Notes: a model not told the origin generated them from the sequence alone. Counted from the stretch's first letter, positions 6,556 to 14,868 are shown. The stretch is 36,832 nt of DNA from JAWLHA01 sp041690535 (GCA_041690535.1 JAWLHA010000046.1:1-36832), one strand, 5' to 3'. A program made the numbers and translations.

Positions 6556-9555
6556 TCAGTCGATCTGCTTGCTCCAGTGGGTCCGATAGCGCCGCTCGAA
6601 CAGCGGGTCCGGATTGGAGATACAGCGGGTGCCCGAACACTGCCCCAGGCGCTTCTTGCCGTCGATCTCCACAACCAGCGGCACCGGGTCGGGGGGGAAG
6701 GTTCCCGGCCGCTCATCGTCCCGGTCCTCCTTGGTCAACCCGTTAACGCTGTCAAAATCGAGCACCGCCCGAGCATCGGCGTAGTAGACCACGTAGTGGC
6801 GGGCGATCCCCAGCCCCGTGGAGCAGGTGTCGCCGCTGGTGGGGGCGGGCTGGTGGGTATTGAAGAAGGTGTTCCCCCCGAGCGACACCGCGCTGCTGAC
6901 GACCTTCTCCCCTGGGCGCAGGGTGATGTACCAGCCGCTCTTGCTGGCCAGCGCGGTGGCGGCAGCGGCCTGCTCCTCCTCCGTGCCCTGCTGGATGAGG
7001 TTGTCGGTCGCGTCGTAGAGATTGCTCTCCACGAGGGGCCAGCTGTCGGACGGGCCCGTATCCTTGAACATGTAGAAGCGGTTGGTCACGCTGGTCTTGG
7101 CCGGGTGCTCACGATCCCCCGAACCGATGAGGATCGCATCGAAATTGCCGGCGGCATTCCACACCACATCGGGTGGGTAGAGGAATTTCCGCGCATCGCT
7201 GCCGGTTCCCCCCACCGCGGCCAGCTTCTTCACGGTCCAGTTGCTCGGGGTCGTGTCGCCGATGTCCGCCCGCCAGACGTTGCCCCCGGTGTCCCCCACA
7301 TAGATGCGATCGGCATTGCCATCGTTGTCGGTGTCCAGAAGGGCGACATTGGAGGGAATGCTGTAGGTCATCCCGGAGACCGTGGTCTTGTATGTGGCCG
7401 CGTCTGACGGCGAGGCGGCCGCCTGCCAGATGAGGCTGCCGTCGCTCGCGTCCACCATGAAGATGGCCCGCCCCATGGTGGCGCTCGCGTCGTTGTCCGT
7501 GTCGTTGGCCGCCGAATCGTACCCACCGCCGAAGATGAGCACATCCTTGCTGGTCTCGCCAATCGTCACCCTGGTGACCGTGGGCTCGGACCAGGTCTGC
7601 CCCAGCTCGCCAAAACCGGTATCGGCGCTGCTTTTTTTCCACAGCATCTCGGGCGCCTCGGGATCGCTGACGTCCAGGGCGTAAATGAGCCGTCCCCCCC
7701 GCCGCATGCTGATGTAGAGCCGAACGATGTCACCGTCGCTCTTCTTCAGCACGCCGTCGTTATTGGTATCCTTCTGGTAGACCCCGATGTTGCCGTCGGC
7801 GAAGTAAGGCTTCGGGGCGGCGGCGCTGATGGCCACATCGTTGTCATACAGCCGCACGAGCTTGTCGAAGAACTCCGGGGGGATGAACCCCCAAACCTCA
7901 TTGCCGTCATTGGACTCCCCATCCTTCCCGCCGTAGATCGCGTGGAAGATGCCGTCATTGGCGCCGTAGAAGGCGATGATGTCGTTCTCGTCCTGGGGGG
8001 TGTTGCGGTTGTAATTGATCACCGCCGGGCGGGAGTGGAGGACATCGCCGTGAATGGAGGCCCGCTGGTCCGTGTAGGAGCCGTCCCCGTCCTCATCCTC
8101 CTTGTTGTCGATGCCCCGGACCCAGTTGATGATCTTGGCCCGCGTTGTCGCATCGTCGACGCCCGTAAAGGTGATGTTGTTGTTGGTGGTGGCAAACGAA
8201 AACCCGGACAGGGCACTGCCGCCTGCGCATCCCGTGGTGCAGGTGTAGAGGTTGCGGGTGTTGGCCTCCCGAAGCTGTTGGGCGGCGCCCCCCTTCTCCA
8301 CGATCTCGCCATCGGGGCTATCCGATGCCGTGTAGTCGGTGTGGTAGCTCCAGAAACTGGAGTCCGTGGTCCAGTAACTGGTTGCCGTGCTTGTGATAAA
8401 TCCCGTGACCCCACTCTCGGCGCGAATGCCGTTCTTGTCGGCAAGGTAGAGGGTGTCGGTGCCGTCGTCGTACTTCAGCTGGTACAGCTTCAGATTTCCC
8501 ATCCAGCGCGGCAGCTTGTTGCCGTCGGGCCTGAATACCCCCATATAGACCTGGTTCAGGTTGGTACCCCGCACGTTCACGCTCACCGGGAGGGTGGTGG
8601 AGGCAAACACGCTGTTGACCGCCAGCACCTCGTCCATGATCTCCTTGATGGCCTCGATCAGCTCGTCGGTGTTCTTGGCCGTGAAGTAGCGGCCGCCACC
8701 CTGGTTGGCGATGCTGCGCAGGAAGGCGCGCTCGGACTCGTCCACGCTGTTCTTGATTGCGGCGGGGTCGAACACGTCGATGACGTAGGTGACGATGTTC
8801 TGGGTGTCCGCCTTGCTCGCCACGATGTCCTTGCCCCGCATGAAGCGGGCGAACTCGTCGCCCCAGTTCGACTCCTGGTTATTCGGGGTCAGGCTGATGG
8901 GGTCAGAGGAGAGCTTGCCGCCCAGAGCGGTCAGCACCGACTGGGCGTCATTGTTCTCGCCGCTGTCCGGCCCCCCGTTGCCGATGACGATGACGAAGTT
9001 CTTGGCGCAGCCGTCGGCGACGGTCGGGCTGATGTACTTGCCGTCGTCAATGGCATACGCATCATGATTGCCGTCTTGAGTGCCCGAGCGGGGGGTGAGG
9101 CCGGCATAGTAGCGGTAGGCCTCGTTCATCATCAGGCCGTAGGGGGCGTTGTTGGTCCCCGGCAGCAGCTCATTCCCGTCTCCATCATATATCTTGGACG
9201 CCAGAATGTACTGGTTCCACCAATCCAGAGTCCTCACCCTGCGCAGCACCTTGCCCCCCTTTGGGCTGTTGCCGTGGGCGAAAACCATGATCCCGACACG
9301 CACCTCATCCCTGAATTCATCACTGGTGAGGACGCTGTGGAGGGCGCTGTGGATAACCGTTTTCTTGGTGACATTGGTCTTACCCTCCTTGTAGAGGGTC
9401 GCGCCCCAGTTGGCCGAGTTGTCCAGCGCAAAGAGCACGTTCGGTTTGCCGCTGCTGGCGGCGGCGCTCAGGAAGAGATCGATATCCTCGGCCTGCGCCG
9501 GGGCGACCACGGCGCCGATCACCAGCGCCGCAGCCAGTGCGAGTTGCCTGTTCAT
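6556..9555 (-). CDS. pilY1: PilY1-type pilus tip adhesin/assembly protein, copy 2
   Basis: A 999-residue PilY1 paralogue, last gene of cluster 2. ATG 9555 is chosen because it follows an AGGA ribosome site and directly begins the signal peptide MNRQLALAAALVIGAVVAPAQA; an upstream ATG at 9576 would overlap pilX and add seven residues. The vWA-like N-terminal region again has a degenerate metal motif (DNSAN). The C-terminal propeller carries DVLHSRP, a first Asp-rich loop (DTNNDGVLKKSDGD) and a canonical calcium-type loop DTDNDGNAD before RIYVGDTGGNVWR. It differs from copy 1 mostly in the first 250 residues and the extreme C-terminus, the parts expected to contact ligands. It is followed by a strong terminator. 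Confidence 0.93.
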   Translation of the reverse strand: MNRQLALAAALVIGAVVAPAQAEDIDLFLSAAASSGKPNVLFALDNSANWGATLYKEGKTNVTKKTVIHSALHSVLTSDEFRDEVRVGIMVFAHGNSPKGGKVLRRVRTLDWWNQYILASKIYDGDGNELLPGTNNAPYGLMMNEAYRYYAGLTPRSGTQDGNHDAYAIDDGKYISPTVADGCAKNFVIVIGNGGPDSGENNDAQSVLTALGGKLSSDPISLTPNNQESNWGDEFARFMRGKDIVASKADTQNIVTYVIDVFDPAAIKNSVDESERAFLRSIANQGGGRYFTAKNTDELIEAIKEIMDEVLAVNSVFASTTLPVSVNVRGTNLNQVYMGVFRPDGNKLPRWMGNLKLYQLKYDDGTDTLYLADKNGIRAESGVTGFITSTATSYWTTDSSFWSYHTDYTASDSPDGEIVEKGGAAQQLREANTRNLYTCTTGCAGGSALSGFSFATTNNNITFTGVDDATTRAKIINWVRGIDNKEDEDGDGSYTDQRASIHGDVLHSRPAVINYNRNTPQDENDIIAFYGANDGIFHAIYGGKDGESNDGNEVWGFIPPEFFDKLVRLYDNDVAISAAAPKPYFADGNIGVYQKDTNNDGVLKKSDGDIVRLYISMRRGGRLIYALDVSDPEAPEMLWKKSSADTGFGELGQTWSEPTVTRVTIGETSKDVLIFGGGYDSAANDTDNDASATMGRAIFMVDASDGSLIWQAAASPSDAATYKTTVSGMTYSIPSNVALLDTDNDGNADRIYVGDTGGNVWRADIGDTTPSNWTVKKLAAVGGTGSDARKFLYPPDVVWNAAGNFDAILIGSGDREHPAKTSVTNRFYMFKDTGPSDSWPLVESNLYDATDNLIQQGTEEEQAAAATALASKSGWYITLRPGEKVVSSAVSLGGNTFFNTHQPAPTSGDTCSTGLGIARHYVVYYADARAVLDFDSVNGLTKEDRDDERPGTFPPDPVPLVVEIDGKKRLGQCSGTRCISNPDPLFERRYRTHWSKQID

Positions 9556-9565
9556 GACCTTGTCC

Positions 9566-10009
9566 TCAAATGCCATTGCAATTACCTGCGGTAAGGCGAA
9601 TCCGTACCCCCTGGGTGACGCTCGCCTGGGCTCCGGTGAGCGTGTCCGTGGCGGTACCGGTGACCTGCCACTCCGTATCCTGCGGCATCGCCACGGTGTT
9701 GGAGCTCATCTTGCGGCTGTACCCCCCGGCCGCCTGCGTGCGTCGGCACTCGGGGCGGGTGAGTGTCACCGTCAAGCCGTTGACGGTGGGGTTCATCACC
9801 GTCGGGAAGTTGAAGTTGTTGGAATTACTCAACAGGTTGTCCATCGCCTGCTGGACGGCTGCGTCGGCGAAGTGTTGCGACTGCATGTTGCCGGTGATGC
9901 GCAGTCCGGTGGTGCTGGTGTTGATGGCGGAGATCGCCAGGACCGTCAGCACGATGAGCAGAAACAGACTGACCAGCAGCACGCTGCCGCGGTGATGTAC
10001 GTGTCCCAT
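9566..10009 (-). CDS. pilX: Minor pilin PilX, copy 2
   Basis: A 147-residue PilX with a basic leader (MGHVHHRG) and hydrophobic segment SVLLVSLFLLIVLTVLAISA, then INTSTTGLRITGNMQSQHFADAAVQQAMD, the PilX-type helix. The C-terminal domain, GAQASVTQGVRIRLTAGNC, closely parallels copy 1. Its ATG shares one base with the pilW stop (TAATG), indicating coupling. It works in the inner-membrane priming complex with its cognate PilV/PilW/PilY1. Confidence 0.88.
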   Translation of the reverse strand: MGHVHHRGSVLLVSLFLLIVLTVLAISAINTSTTGLRITGNMQSQHFADAAVQQAMDNLLSNSNNFNFPTVMNPTVNGLTVTLTRPECRRTQAAGGYSRKMSSNTVAMPQDTEWQVTGTATDTLTGAQASVTQGVRIRLTAGNCNGI

Positions 10010-11052
10010 TACTGCCTCCGACCAATCACGTTGACTGCCTGCACCACCGAGCTGTAAACCCGCCGCCGGTAGTGTCCCCCCGGGGTGACCGTACCGTGGA
10101 GGCCGAGGTTATAAGTCTTCGCATCGGTGTAGCCGGCGGACGGTTCGATGTTCCGGACCAGGAGATTCAGCCGCATGCTCACCACGTTCGACCACGCCGT
10201 GGTGTTGGCCGGGGCCGCCGTGTAAGCGCCGTCGACGGTCCCGTCGCCGTCGGTATCGAGGCCGTAGTCGATCTGCAGGTTTTCCACCCCCTCGACCAGC
10301 GGGACCGTGGTCCAACCCAGCGCCCCCCCACTGACCACCAGTTCGAGGCGTTTGAGGGTCGGGATCGGGCTGCCGTTATCGGAGCCCGATGCACAGTTGG
10401 CGCCCGTGGGGATACTGCAGGGGCTGACGAAATAGATGTGAACCACGTACTTGTAAATGGGGGCGGTGACGGTCGTCTGGGTCGCGCCATTCCACTGGTA
10501 CCACGTGCGATCGAAGGTCGTCCCACCGGTGCCGAAGATGCGGGCGCCTCCAGTGGGGGTCCCGCCGTCGGCCTGCAGGTAGACGTCCTGGGCCACCAGG
10601 CTGGCGGCCGGTGTCGGCGTTGTCTGGACCCGCCGAATCACCAGGATGTCGGTGCCGTCCAGATGGTCTGCATCGCTGATGCAGCTGGACAACCCGGAAG
10701 TGTGGTTGTTGTAGCCCTGGACCGGCAGCACCGTGCTGGCGCTGAGGGTGGCGATCGCTGTTGCGCAAGGGTCGGGAAGCGTCCCGGGGATGGCCGCATT
10801 CGGGTCGTAGAAAGGGCCGTAGAAGCCGGCGTGCTGAATGTCCTCCTTCAGGATCTCGATGGCATAGCGTCCGCCCTCCACCTGCTGGGCGGTCTTGTTG
10901 AGCTCGCCATACATGGTGCTGCTGTTGGAGACCACCGAGACCAACCCCAGCAGGAGCAGGAGGCCGATGGTCATGGCCACCATCAGCTCGACCAGGGAGA
11001 AGCCTGTTGGCTTGCGGGGCATCGTATTGCGCATGGAGGTAGGCATCCTCAT
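10009..11052 (-). CDS. pilW: Minor pilin PilW, copy 2
   Basis: A 347-residue PilW with class III signal TG/FSLVELMVAMTIGLLLLLG and helix GGRYAIEILKEDIQHAGFYG, matching copy 1 in layout. It shares CISDADHLDGTDILVIRR with the paralogue's equivalent block. The start is uncertain: ATG 11052 lies 4 bp after the pilV stop, but ATG 11034 has a better-placed GAGG and gives a leader of normal length. An Asp-rich turn (DTDGDGTVDG, about residues 264-273) in copy 2 has no obvious counterpart in copy 1 and could bind calcium. Confidence 0.88.
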   Translation of the reverse strand: MRMPTSMRNTMPRKPTGFSLVELMVAMTIGLLLLLGLVSVVSNSSTMYGELNKTAQQVEGGRYAIEILKEDIQHAGFYGPFYDPNAAIPGTLPDPCATAIATLSASTVLPVQGYNNHTSGLSSCISDADHLDGTDILVIRRVQTTPTPAASLVAQDVYLQADGGTPTGGARIFGTGGTTFDRTWYQWNGATQTTVTAPIYKYVVHIYFVSPCSIPTGANCASGSDNGSPIPTLKRLELVVSGGALGWTTVPLVEGVENLQIDYGLDTDGDGTVDGAYTAAPANTTAWSNVVSMRLNLLVRNIEPSAGYTDAKTYNLGLHGTVTPGGHYRRRVYSSVVQAVNVIGRRQ

Positions 11053-11056
11053 TGGC

Positions 11057-11623
11057 TCAGTTCAGGACCGCGATTCTGAACGTCTGGCTCACCACGCGGC
11101 GCTTGGTTTCGGCACCATAAGCGTTCTGGCCGCACCGGTTGCCCGGGGCCACCGTGTCCGAGAGTCCTTGCCAGGCGACCGAGGCGGTGTAGATCTGCGT
11201 GGCCCCATCGAAACTGACGCACCCCCGGGCCCCGATCATGGCCCCGACGTTGCTGCCTCCGGAGGTCTCTGCGGCGCCTTTGAGCAGGTTGTCCCAGGCG
11301 GCCATGTCCGCATCGGCGACCAGGCGGCTTTCCGTGGTGCCAAACGCGGCACAGGCATAGGTGACTCCGTTGCCCGTACCCAGTGCAGGGGCGCCGTTCG
11401 CGGCGTCGGTGATGGCATAGCAGCCTGCCGCCTGGCGGTTCGACTTGATGCGGCTGACGATGTCCTGCAGGAGGATGAGGGCCTGGGCCCGCTGATAGGC
11501 TTCGAGTTCCGCTTTTTGTGCCTTGCCCTGAAGGTTCGCCAGCCCCAGCAGGCCGACGGTGATGATGATCAGAGCCACCAGCACTTCGATCATGGTGAGG
11601 CCGCGTTGCAGACGACTATTCAT
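11057..11623 (-). CDS. pilV: Minor pilin PilV, copy 2
   Basis: A 188-residue PilV. The leader MNSRLQRG is followed by LTMIEVLVALIIITVGLLG with Glu5, then LANLQGKAQKAELEAYQRAQALILLQDI, nearly the same as copy 1. The +1 residue is Leu rather than Phe, tolerated by prepilin peptidase in other minor pilins. ATG 11623 is preferred over an upstream in-frame start because it gives the normal leader; it overlaps the fimT stop by 8 bp. Conserved cysteines occur at AGCYAIT, YACAAF, ARGCVSF and GNRCGQN. Confidence 0.88.
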   Translation of the reverse strand: MNSRLQRGLTMIEVLVALIIITVGLLGLANLQGKAQKAELEAYQRAQALILLQDIVSRIKSNRQAAGCYAITDAANGAPALGTGNGVTYACAAFGTTESRLVADADMAAWDNLLKGAAETSGGSNVGAMIGARGCVSFDGATQIYTASVAWQGLSDTVAPGNRCGQNAYGAETKRRVVSQTFRIAVLN

Positions 11624-12125
11624 TGCACTTACCACTGAGGCTGAGGTTGGGACGGCCGCTCAGCGACAGCGTGATCACCCGCTTGTCGACCTTGGCGCTG
11701 GAGGCCGAATCGCAAATGGTCAGGGTGGCCGCGGCACTGGCCCGTCCGCTCGGCAGGAAACTGATGGTGTTCGCCCCGCTGATGGCCACACCCGAGAGGG
11801 CCATCTGAAGGCGCAGGCAGTTGGGATCACTGCCGTTGGCCAGGCAGTTGGCGTGGGTTTCGGCCGCGTCGTCGGTGACGATCCAGCCGTCCGCCCAACC
11901 GCTGCCCGCAGGCTTGACCGTTGCATCGTCCCGACGTTTGACCGCCTCGCTGCGGGCGTATTGGATGCTTCCCATGAGGTCGTAGGCGGCGGTCCGCACC
12001 CGCTGGTTGGTGATGAATCCATCGAGGTTCGGTGCCGCCAGGCTCACCAGTACCGCGGCCACGGCGAGTGTGACCGCAAGCTCGACGAGGGAGAATCCGG
12101 ACAGTGTCGTGCGCCGGGTCTTCAT
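11616..12125 (-). CDS. fimT: Minor pilin FimT/FimU (GspH family), copy 2
   Basis: A 169-residue GspH/FimT pseudopilin. The leader ends SG/FSLVELAVTLAVAAVLVSLAAP with Glu5, followed by NQRVRTAAYDLMGSIQYARSEAVKRR, the FimT/FimU signature helix. The globular part has ANCLANG...NCLRLQ cysteines and ends SGKCNE. ATG 12125 overlaps the pilE stop by one base (TGATG); a GTG one codon upstream is an alternative start. Confidence 0.87.
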   Translation of the reverse strand: MKTRRTTLSGFSLVELAVTLAVAAVLVSLAAPNLDGFITNQRVRTAAYDLMGSIQYARSEAVKRRDDATVKPAGSGWADGWIVTDDAAETHANCLANGSDPNCLRLQMALSGVAISGANTISFLPSGRASAAATLTICDSASSAKVDKRVITLSLSGRPNLSLSGKCNE

Positions 12126-12514
12126 CACCAGTCACCGGAGGGTTCTTTCACCCCGAGGTGGTTGATGGTGAGGGTGCTCTCCCCGGCCATCTGTGTGCCG
12201 GCCTTGGGGGTCGCCGTGACGGTGAAGGTCGGGGGCGTTGCGCCACTGCTGAGCGTGACGTTGTAATACTTGCTCACGGTGGAGGGGACTGTCAGGTTGA
12301 GCCCGCCACTCCCCAGGACGGTGGTATAGGCACGGTTGTCGAGCAGAAACTGCTCCTGAAGGTTGGCCGCCTCCAGCATGAGCTGCTGTGCCGCGGAGCG
12401 TTTGCCTTTTTTGGCGTAATTGACGTAGGAGGGATACGCGATGCTCGCCATAATGGCAAACACGGCCAGGGCAATCAGCAACTCGAGCAGGGAAAAACCG
12501 TTTTGACGCCGCAT
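12125..12514 (-). CDS. pilE: PilE-like minor pilin, copy 2
   Basis: A 129-residue PilE-type minor pilin and first gene of the whole 12-gene tandem array. NG/FSLLELLIALAVFAIMASIAYPSY has Glu5, followed by KRSAAQQLMLEAANLQEQFLLDNRAY, nearly the same as copy 1. The start at ATG 12514 has a strong GGAGGA site about 10 bp upstream. Transcription must begin within the 300 bp upstream; I could not assign a convincing sigma-70 or sigma-54 promoter there. Confidence 0.9.
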   Translation of the reverse strand: MRRQNGFSLLELLIALAVFAIMASIAYPSYVNYAKKGKRSAAQQLMLEAANLQEQFLLDNRAYTTVLGSGGLNLTVPSTVSKYYNVTLSSGATPPTFTVTATPKAGTQMAGESTLTINHLGVKEPSGDW

Positions 12515-12745
12515 GGGTTCCTATTCCTCCGATAACCTGATTTGATGTTAGGACGCGCCCGCAAGGGGGACTAGCCCCGCCCCGACGAGCGGCAGAGTGG
12601 ATTGGATGAGCGGTCGAGAGGGGCCGGGTGGACGAATACTGGTGAGCCGGCGGGTTTCCGGGATCGATACTATGGAAACGCGCTGCCCCGGCTCTTGCCC
12701 CCGATTAAGGCATTCGCGGGCATGACGAATTAATCAGCGTTTCCC

Positions 12746-12793
12746 TAACGTCACGGCCGTGCTGTGAGGATGTAAGTCCTTGAAAGCAGGTCC
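12746..12793. mobile_element. Family A MITE, truncated end
   Basis: It matches the left inner part of the copy at 27413-27679 (CTAACGTCACGGCCGTGCTG, then GATGTAAGTCCTTGAAAGCA) but lacks the outermost CAGGGTAAACGC tip and the interior. It lies next to a family C-like end at 12709-12745, suggesting an overlapping insertion or recombination. Confidence 0.75.
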
Positions 12794-12827
12794 TCGGCAA
12801 GCGGGGCGATGGCCCCTCGGGATGTAG

Positions 12828-12833
12828 TATTAT
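12828..12833 (+). promoter_or_regulatory. Possible -10 element for thiO
   Basis: TATTAT about 27 bp before the thiO ATG. No good -35 is seen 16-18 bp upstream, so this is tentative. No TPP riboswitch-like structure was recognised in the short leader. Confidence 0.3.
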
Positions 12834-12859
12834 CCAAAAGACCTTATCTGACCGGCGCC

Positions 12860-13972
12860 ATGGCTATGAACAGTGAACCACACCTTATCATTGGCGGGGG
12901 GCTCATGGGCTTGCTTACGGCCCGTGAGCTGGCCCTCGAGGGCGTTTGCGTCCGTCTGCTCGAGCGCGGCCAGACGGGCCGCGAGTCCTCCTGGGCGGGC
13001 GGGGGCATCCTGTCGCCCCTCTTTCCATGGCGCTATCCCGATCCCGTCACCGAGCTGGCCCGCTGGAGTCAGGCGCACTACCCGGCCCTTCTGGAGGAGC
13101 TGGCGAGCTCCACCGGCATCGATCCCGAATGGACGCCCAACGGACTGCTCATGCTGGGGGTCTCCCCCGAAGAGAGGCAGGCCGCCGTGGCGTGGGCATT
13201 TCGCTTCGGCTATGACATCGAGCTGGCGGACGAGCAGGCAACCGGCAGCCTGGAGCCGAACCTGGGCCGGGGCCTCGGCGAGGGGGTCTGGATGCCCGGC
13301 ATGGCTCACGCCCGCAACCCGCGCCTACTGGCGGCCATCAGGGCGTCGGTGGAGTCCCTGGGTGTCGAAATCATCGAGCAGTGCGCCGTGAGCGAGATCT
13401 TGACCCGGAATGGGCATGTCACAGGGGTCAGCACGGCCATGGGGGATTTTGCCGCGACCCGCGTCACCGTGGCGGGGGGCGCCTGGAGTGGGCAGATTCT
13501 GGCGCCAAGTGGCGTGGCCCCGCCTATCGAACCGGTAAGGGGTCAGATGATTTTGTTCCGTGCGCAACCCGGCGTGGTGAATCGCATCATCCTGAAGGAC
13601 GGCCACTACGTGATCCCGCGGCGGGATGGGAGGGTGTTGGTCGGGAGCACCATGGAACGGGCGGGGTTCGACAAGGAGACCACCCCTTCCGCACTGGAGG
13701 AACTGCGTGCGGCCGCGGCGCAGCTGGTCCCGGAGCTTATCCACTACCCCCTGGAGAGGCATTGGGCAGGCTTGCGCCCGGGGTCGCCGGAGGGGGTGCC
13801 GTTCATCGGCGCCCTTCCCGATGTCCAGGGGCTCTTCGTCAATGCCGGCCATTTTCGAAATGGCGTGGTCATGGGGCTTGCCTCCTGCCGGTTGTTGGCG
13901 GATCTCGTCCTTGGCCGATCGCCCGTGGTCGACCCGCTGCCCTATCGCCCGAGGTTGGCCCACAACTCATAG
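12860..13972 (+). CDS. thiO: Glycine oxidase ThiO (FAD-dependent)
   Basis: A 370-residue FAD-dependent amine oxidase of the DAO family. The N-terminal dinucleotide-binding motif is IIGGGLMGLLTARELALEG (GxGxxG, about residues 9-27). A substrate/FAD signature, HWAGLRPGSPEGVPFIGALP, lies near the C-terminus, followed by NAGHFRNGVVMGLASC. ThiO oxidises glycine to the imine used to build the thiazole of thiamine; related family members act on other small amines, so the exact substrate is inferred. The start is ATG 12860 (12866 also possible). Its position beside minor-pilin genes matches the fimT-fimU neighbourhood of Pseudomonas. No other thi genes are in the window. Confidence 0.87.
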   Translation: MAMNSEPHLIIGGGLMGLLTARELALEGVCVRLLERGQTGRESSWAGGGILSPLFPWRYPDPVTELARWSQAHYPALLEELASSTGIDPEWTPNGLLMLGVSPEERQAAVAWAFRFGYDIELADEQATGSLEPNLGRGLGEGVWMPGMAHARNPRLLAAIRASVESLGVEIIEQCAVSEILTRNGHVTGVSTAMGDFAATRVTVAGGAWSGQILAPSGVAPPIEPVRGQMILFRAQPGVVNRIILKDGHYVIPRRDGRVLVGSTMERAGFDKETTPSALEELRAAAAQLVPELIHYPLERHWAGLRPGSPEGVPFIGALPDVQGLFVNAGHFRNGVVMGLASCRLLADLVLGRSPVVDPLPYRPRLAHNS

Positions 13973-13999
13973 ACTTCGCCGATTCCCTTCGACTATACT
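13970..13999 (+). promoter_or_regulatory. Candidate promoter of the Fur-family gene
   Basis: TAGACT (13970-13975), 18-bp spacer, TATACT (13994-13999). Transcription would begin close to 14006, the first ATG of the gene. This means either a leaderless message or use of the downstream ATG at 14051. Confidence 0.5.
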
Positions 14000-14005
14000 C
14001 GGCCT

Positions 14006-14443
14006 ATGGCGTGCACGATCGAAAAAGAATGTTTTGGTAAACAACACGTTATGGGACTCCTGCAGGGGACGGGCATCGCCCCGACCCAACAGCGGCTCCA
14101 GATTGCAGGGCTGCTGTTCGCCCGTCCACAGCACCTTTCGGCCGAACAGATCCTGGAGATGGTCAACCGCGACGGTCCGGTGGTCTCCAAGGCGACTGTC
14201 TATAACACCCTGAATCTGTTTGCGCAAAAGGGGTTGGTTCGCGAGGTGATCGTCGACCCCACCAAGGTTTTCTACGACTCCAACACCTCCCCCCACCACC
14301 ACCTCTACAACGTGGAGGACGGGACGCTTTCCGACATCTCCGCAGAGGAGTTGAACCTGTGCGGATTGCCGAAACTGCCCGACGGGATGATCGCCGTGGG
14401 GGTGGATGTCATTATTCGTATTCGGCCCTCGGCGACCGCCTGA
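14006..14443 (+). CDS. Fur-family transcriptional regulator, PerR/Irr-like
   Basis: A 145-residue protein (130 if translation begins at ATG 14051). The winged-helix DNA-binding domain is clear: APTQQRLQIAGLLF (residues 25-38) and recognition helix SKATVYNTLNLFAQKGLVRE (61-80). The dimerisation domain contains HHH at 97-99 (SPHHHLYNVEDGTLSDI). It lacks the CxxC pairs that hold structural zinc in typical Fur and PerR, having a single Cys at 119 in that domain. HHH without CxxC recalls Irr-type haem/iron or peroxide regulators, but target genes and ligand are unknown. A sigma-70-like promoter overlaps the first ATG, so the true start may be 14051. It lies just upstream of tRNA-Thr, in the same direction as thiO. 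Confidence 0.85.
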   Translation: MACTIEKECFGKQHVMGLLQGTGIAPTQQRLQIAGLLFARPQHLSAEQILEMVNRDGPVVSKATVYNTLNLFAQKGLVREVIVDPTKVFYDSNTSPHHHLYNVEDGTLSDISAEELNLCGLPKLPDGMIAVGVDVIIRIRPSATA

Positions 14444-14450
14444 AATCATC

Positions 14451-14480
14451 TTGTCGGGGGCGGAAAGGATCCAGTATACT
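14451..14480 (+). promoter_or_regulatory. Promoter of tRNA-Thr
   Basis: TTGTCG (14451-14456), 18-bp spacer, TATACT (14475-14480), placing the start about 7-9 bp before the mature tRNA 5' end at 14496 or slightly upstream. Confidence 0.65.
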
Positions 14481-14495
14481 GCCGCACTTCCCTTC

Positions 14496-14571
<76 letters not shown>

Positions 14572-14577
14572 TTGAAT

Positions 14578-14610
14578 CGCAAAAAGGCCCGCTCAGCGGG
14601 CCTTTTTGCG
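14578..14610 (+). terminator. Rho-independent terminator after tRNA-Thr
   Basis: A perfect 15-bp stem (CGCAAAAAGGCCCGC and its complement) with loop TCA and an internal T5 run (14603-14607). Being symmetrical A/T-flanked, it could work in both directions. Confidence 0.9.
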
Positions 14611-14692
14611 TTCTGTATCCCGCTGTTCATCGCCCCGCCCGAGAAGCGCCCCGTATCCAGGGCAAGATCGTACTGCAAACAATAGGGTTATT

Positions 14693-14784
14693 GCGGCATC
14701 AGTGCATCCTTGCATCCATCCATGCGGTCGATGACCTGCTTTCAAGGAGTTACATAGCTCTCGGGTAAGGATGCGGTTCCCCTG
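14693..14784. mobile_element. Family A MITE, diverged right half
   Basis: It aligns with the right half of the copy at 27413-27679: GCGGCAT..AGTGC, CCATCCATGCGG, GACCTGCTTTCAAGGAGTTACAT and an end TTCCCCTG. It carries more substitutions than the other copies and lacks the left half, so it is probably an old remnant. Confidence 0.75.
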
Positions 14785-14802
14785 CGGGGTCGCGCGCTTT
14801 GG

Positions 14803-14831
14803 TTGCCGTCAATGCCGGCATTGCCTAGACT
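14803..14831 (+). promoter_or_regulatory. Promoter and operator of the toxin-antitoxin pair
   Basis: TTGCCG (14803-14808), 17-bp spacer, TAGACT (14826-14831). A perfect 12-bp palindrome, AATGCCGGCATT, occupies the spacer at 14811-14822. Ribbon-helix-helix antitoxins usually repress their own operon from such a site; binding here is inferred. Confidence 0.6.
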
Positions 14832-14868
14832 GCCAGCAACAACCGTGGGAGGCAGGTGAGGTGGCGGT

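Larger units (their letters stand above)
12515..12859. other. Intergenic region between divergent pilE and thiO
   Basis: This 345-bp spacer must hold both divergent promoters. Bases 12515-12700 contain no recognised element apart from a short GC-rich inverted repeat around 12567-12580 (GGGGGACTAGCCCC). Bases 12709-12745 match the end of family C (GCGGGCATGACGAATTAATC followed by a TTTCCC end). Bases 12746-12793 are a truncated family A MITE end. Confidence 0.6.

Noticed and set aside
12515..12740. Sigma-54 promoter for the pilin operon
   Set aside because: No GG-N10-GC pair in the TGGCAC/TTGC form was found on the minus strand upstream of pilE.
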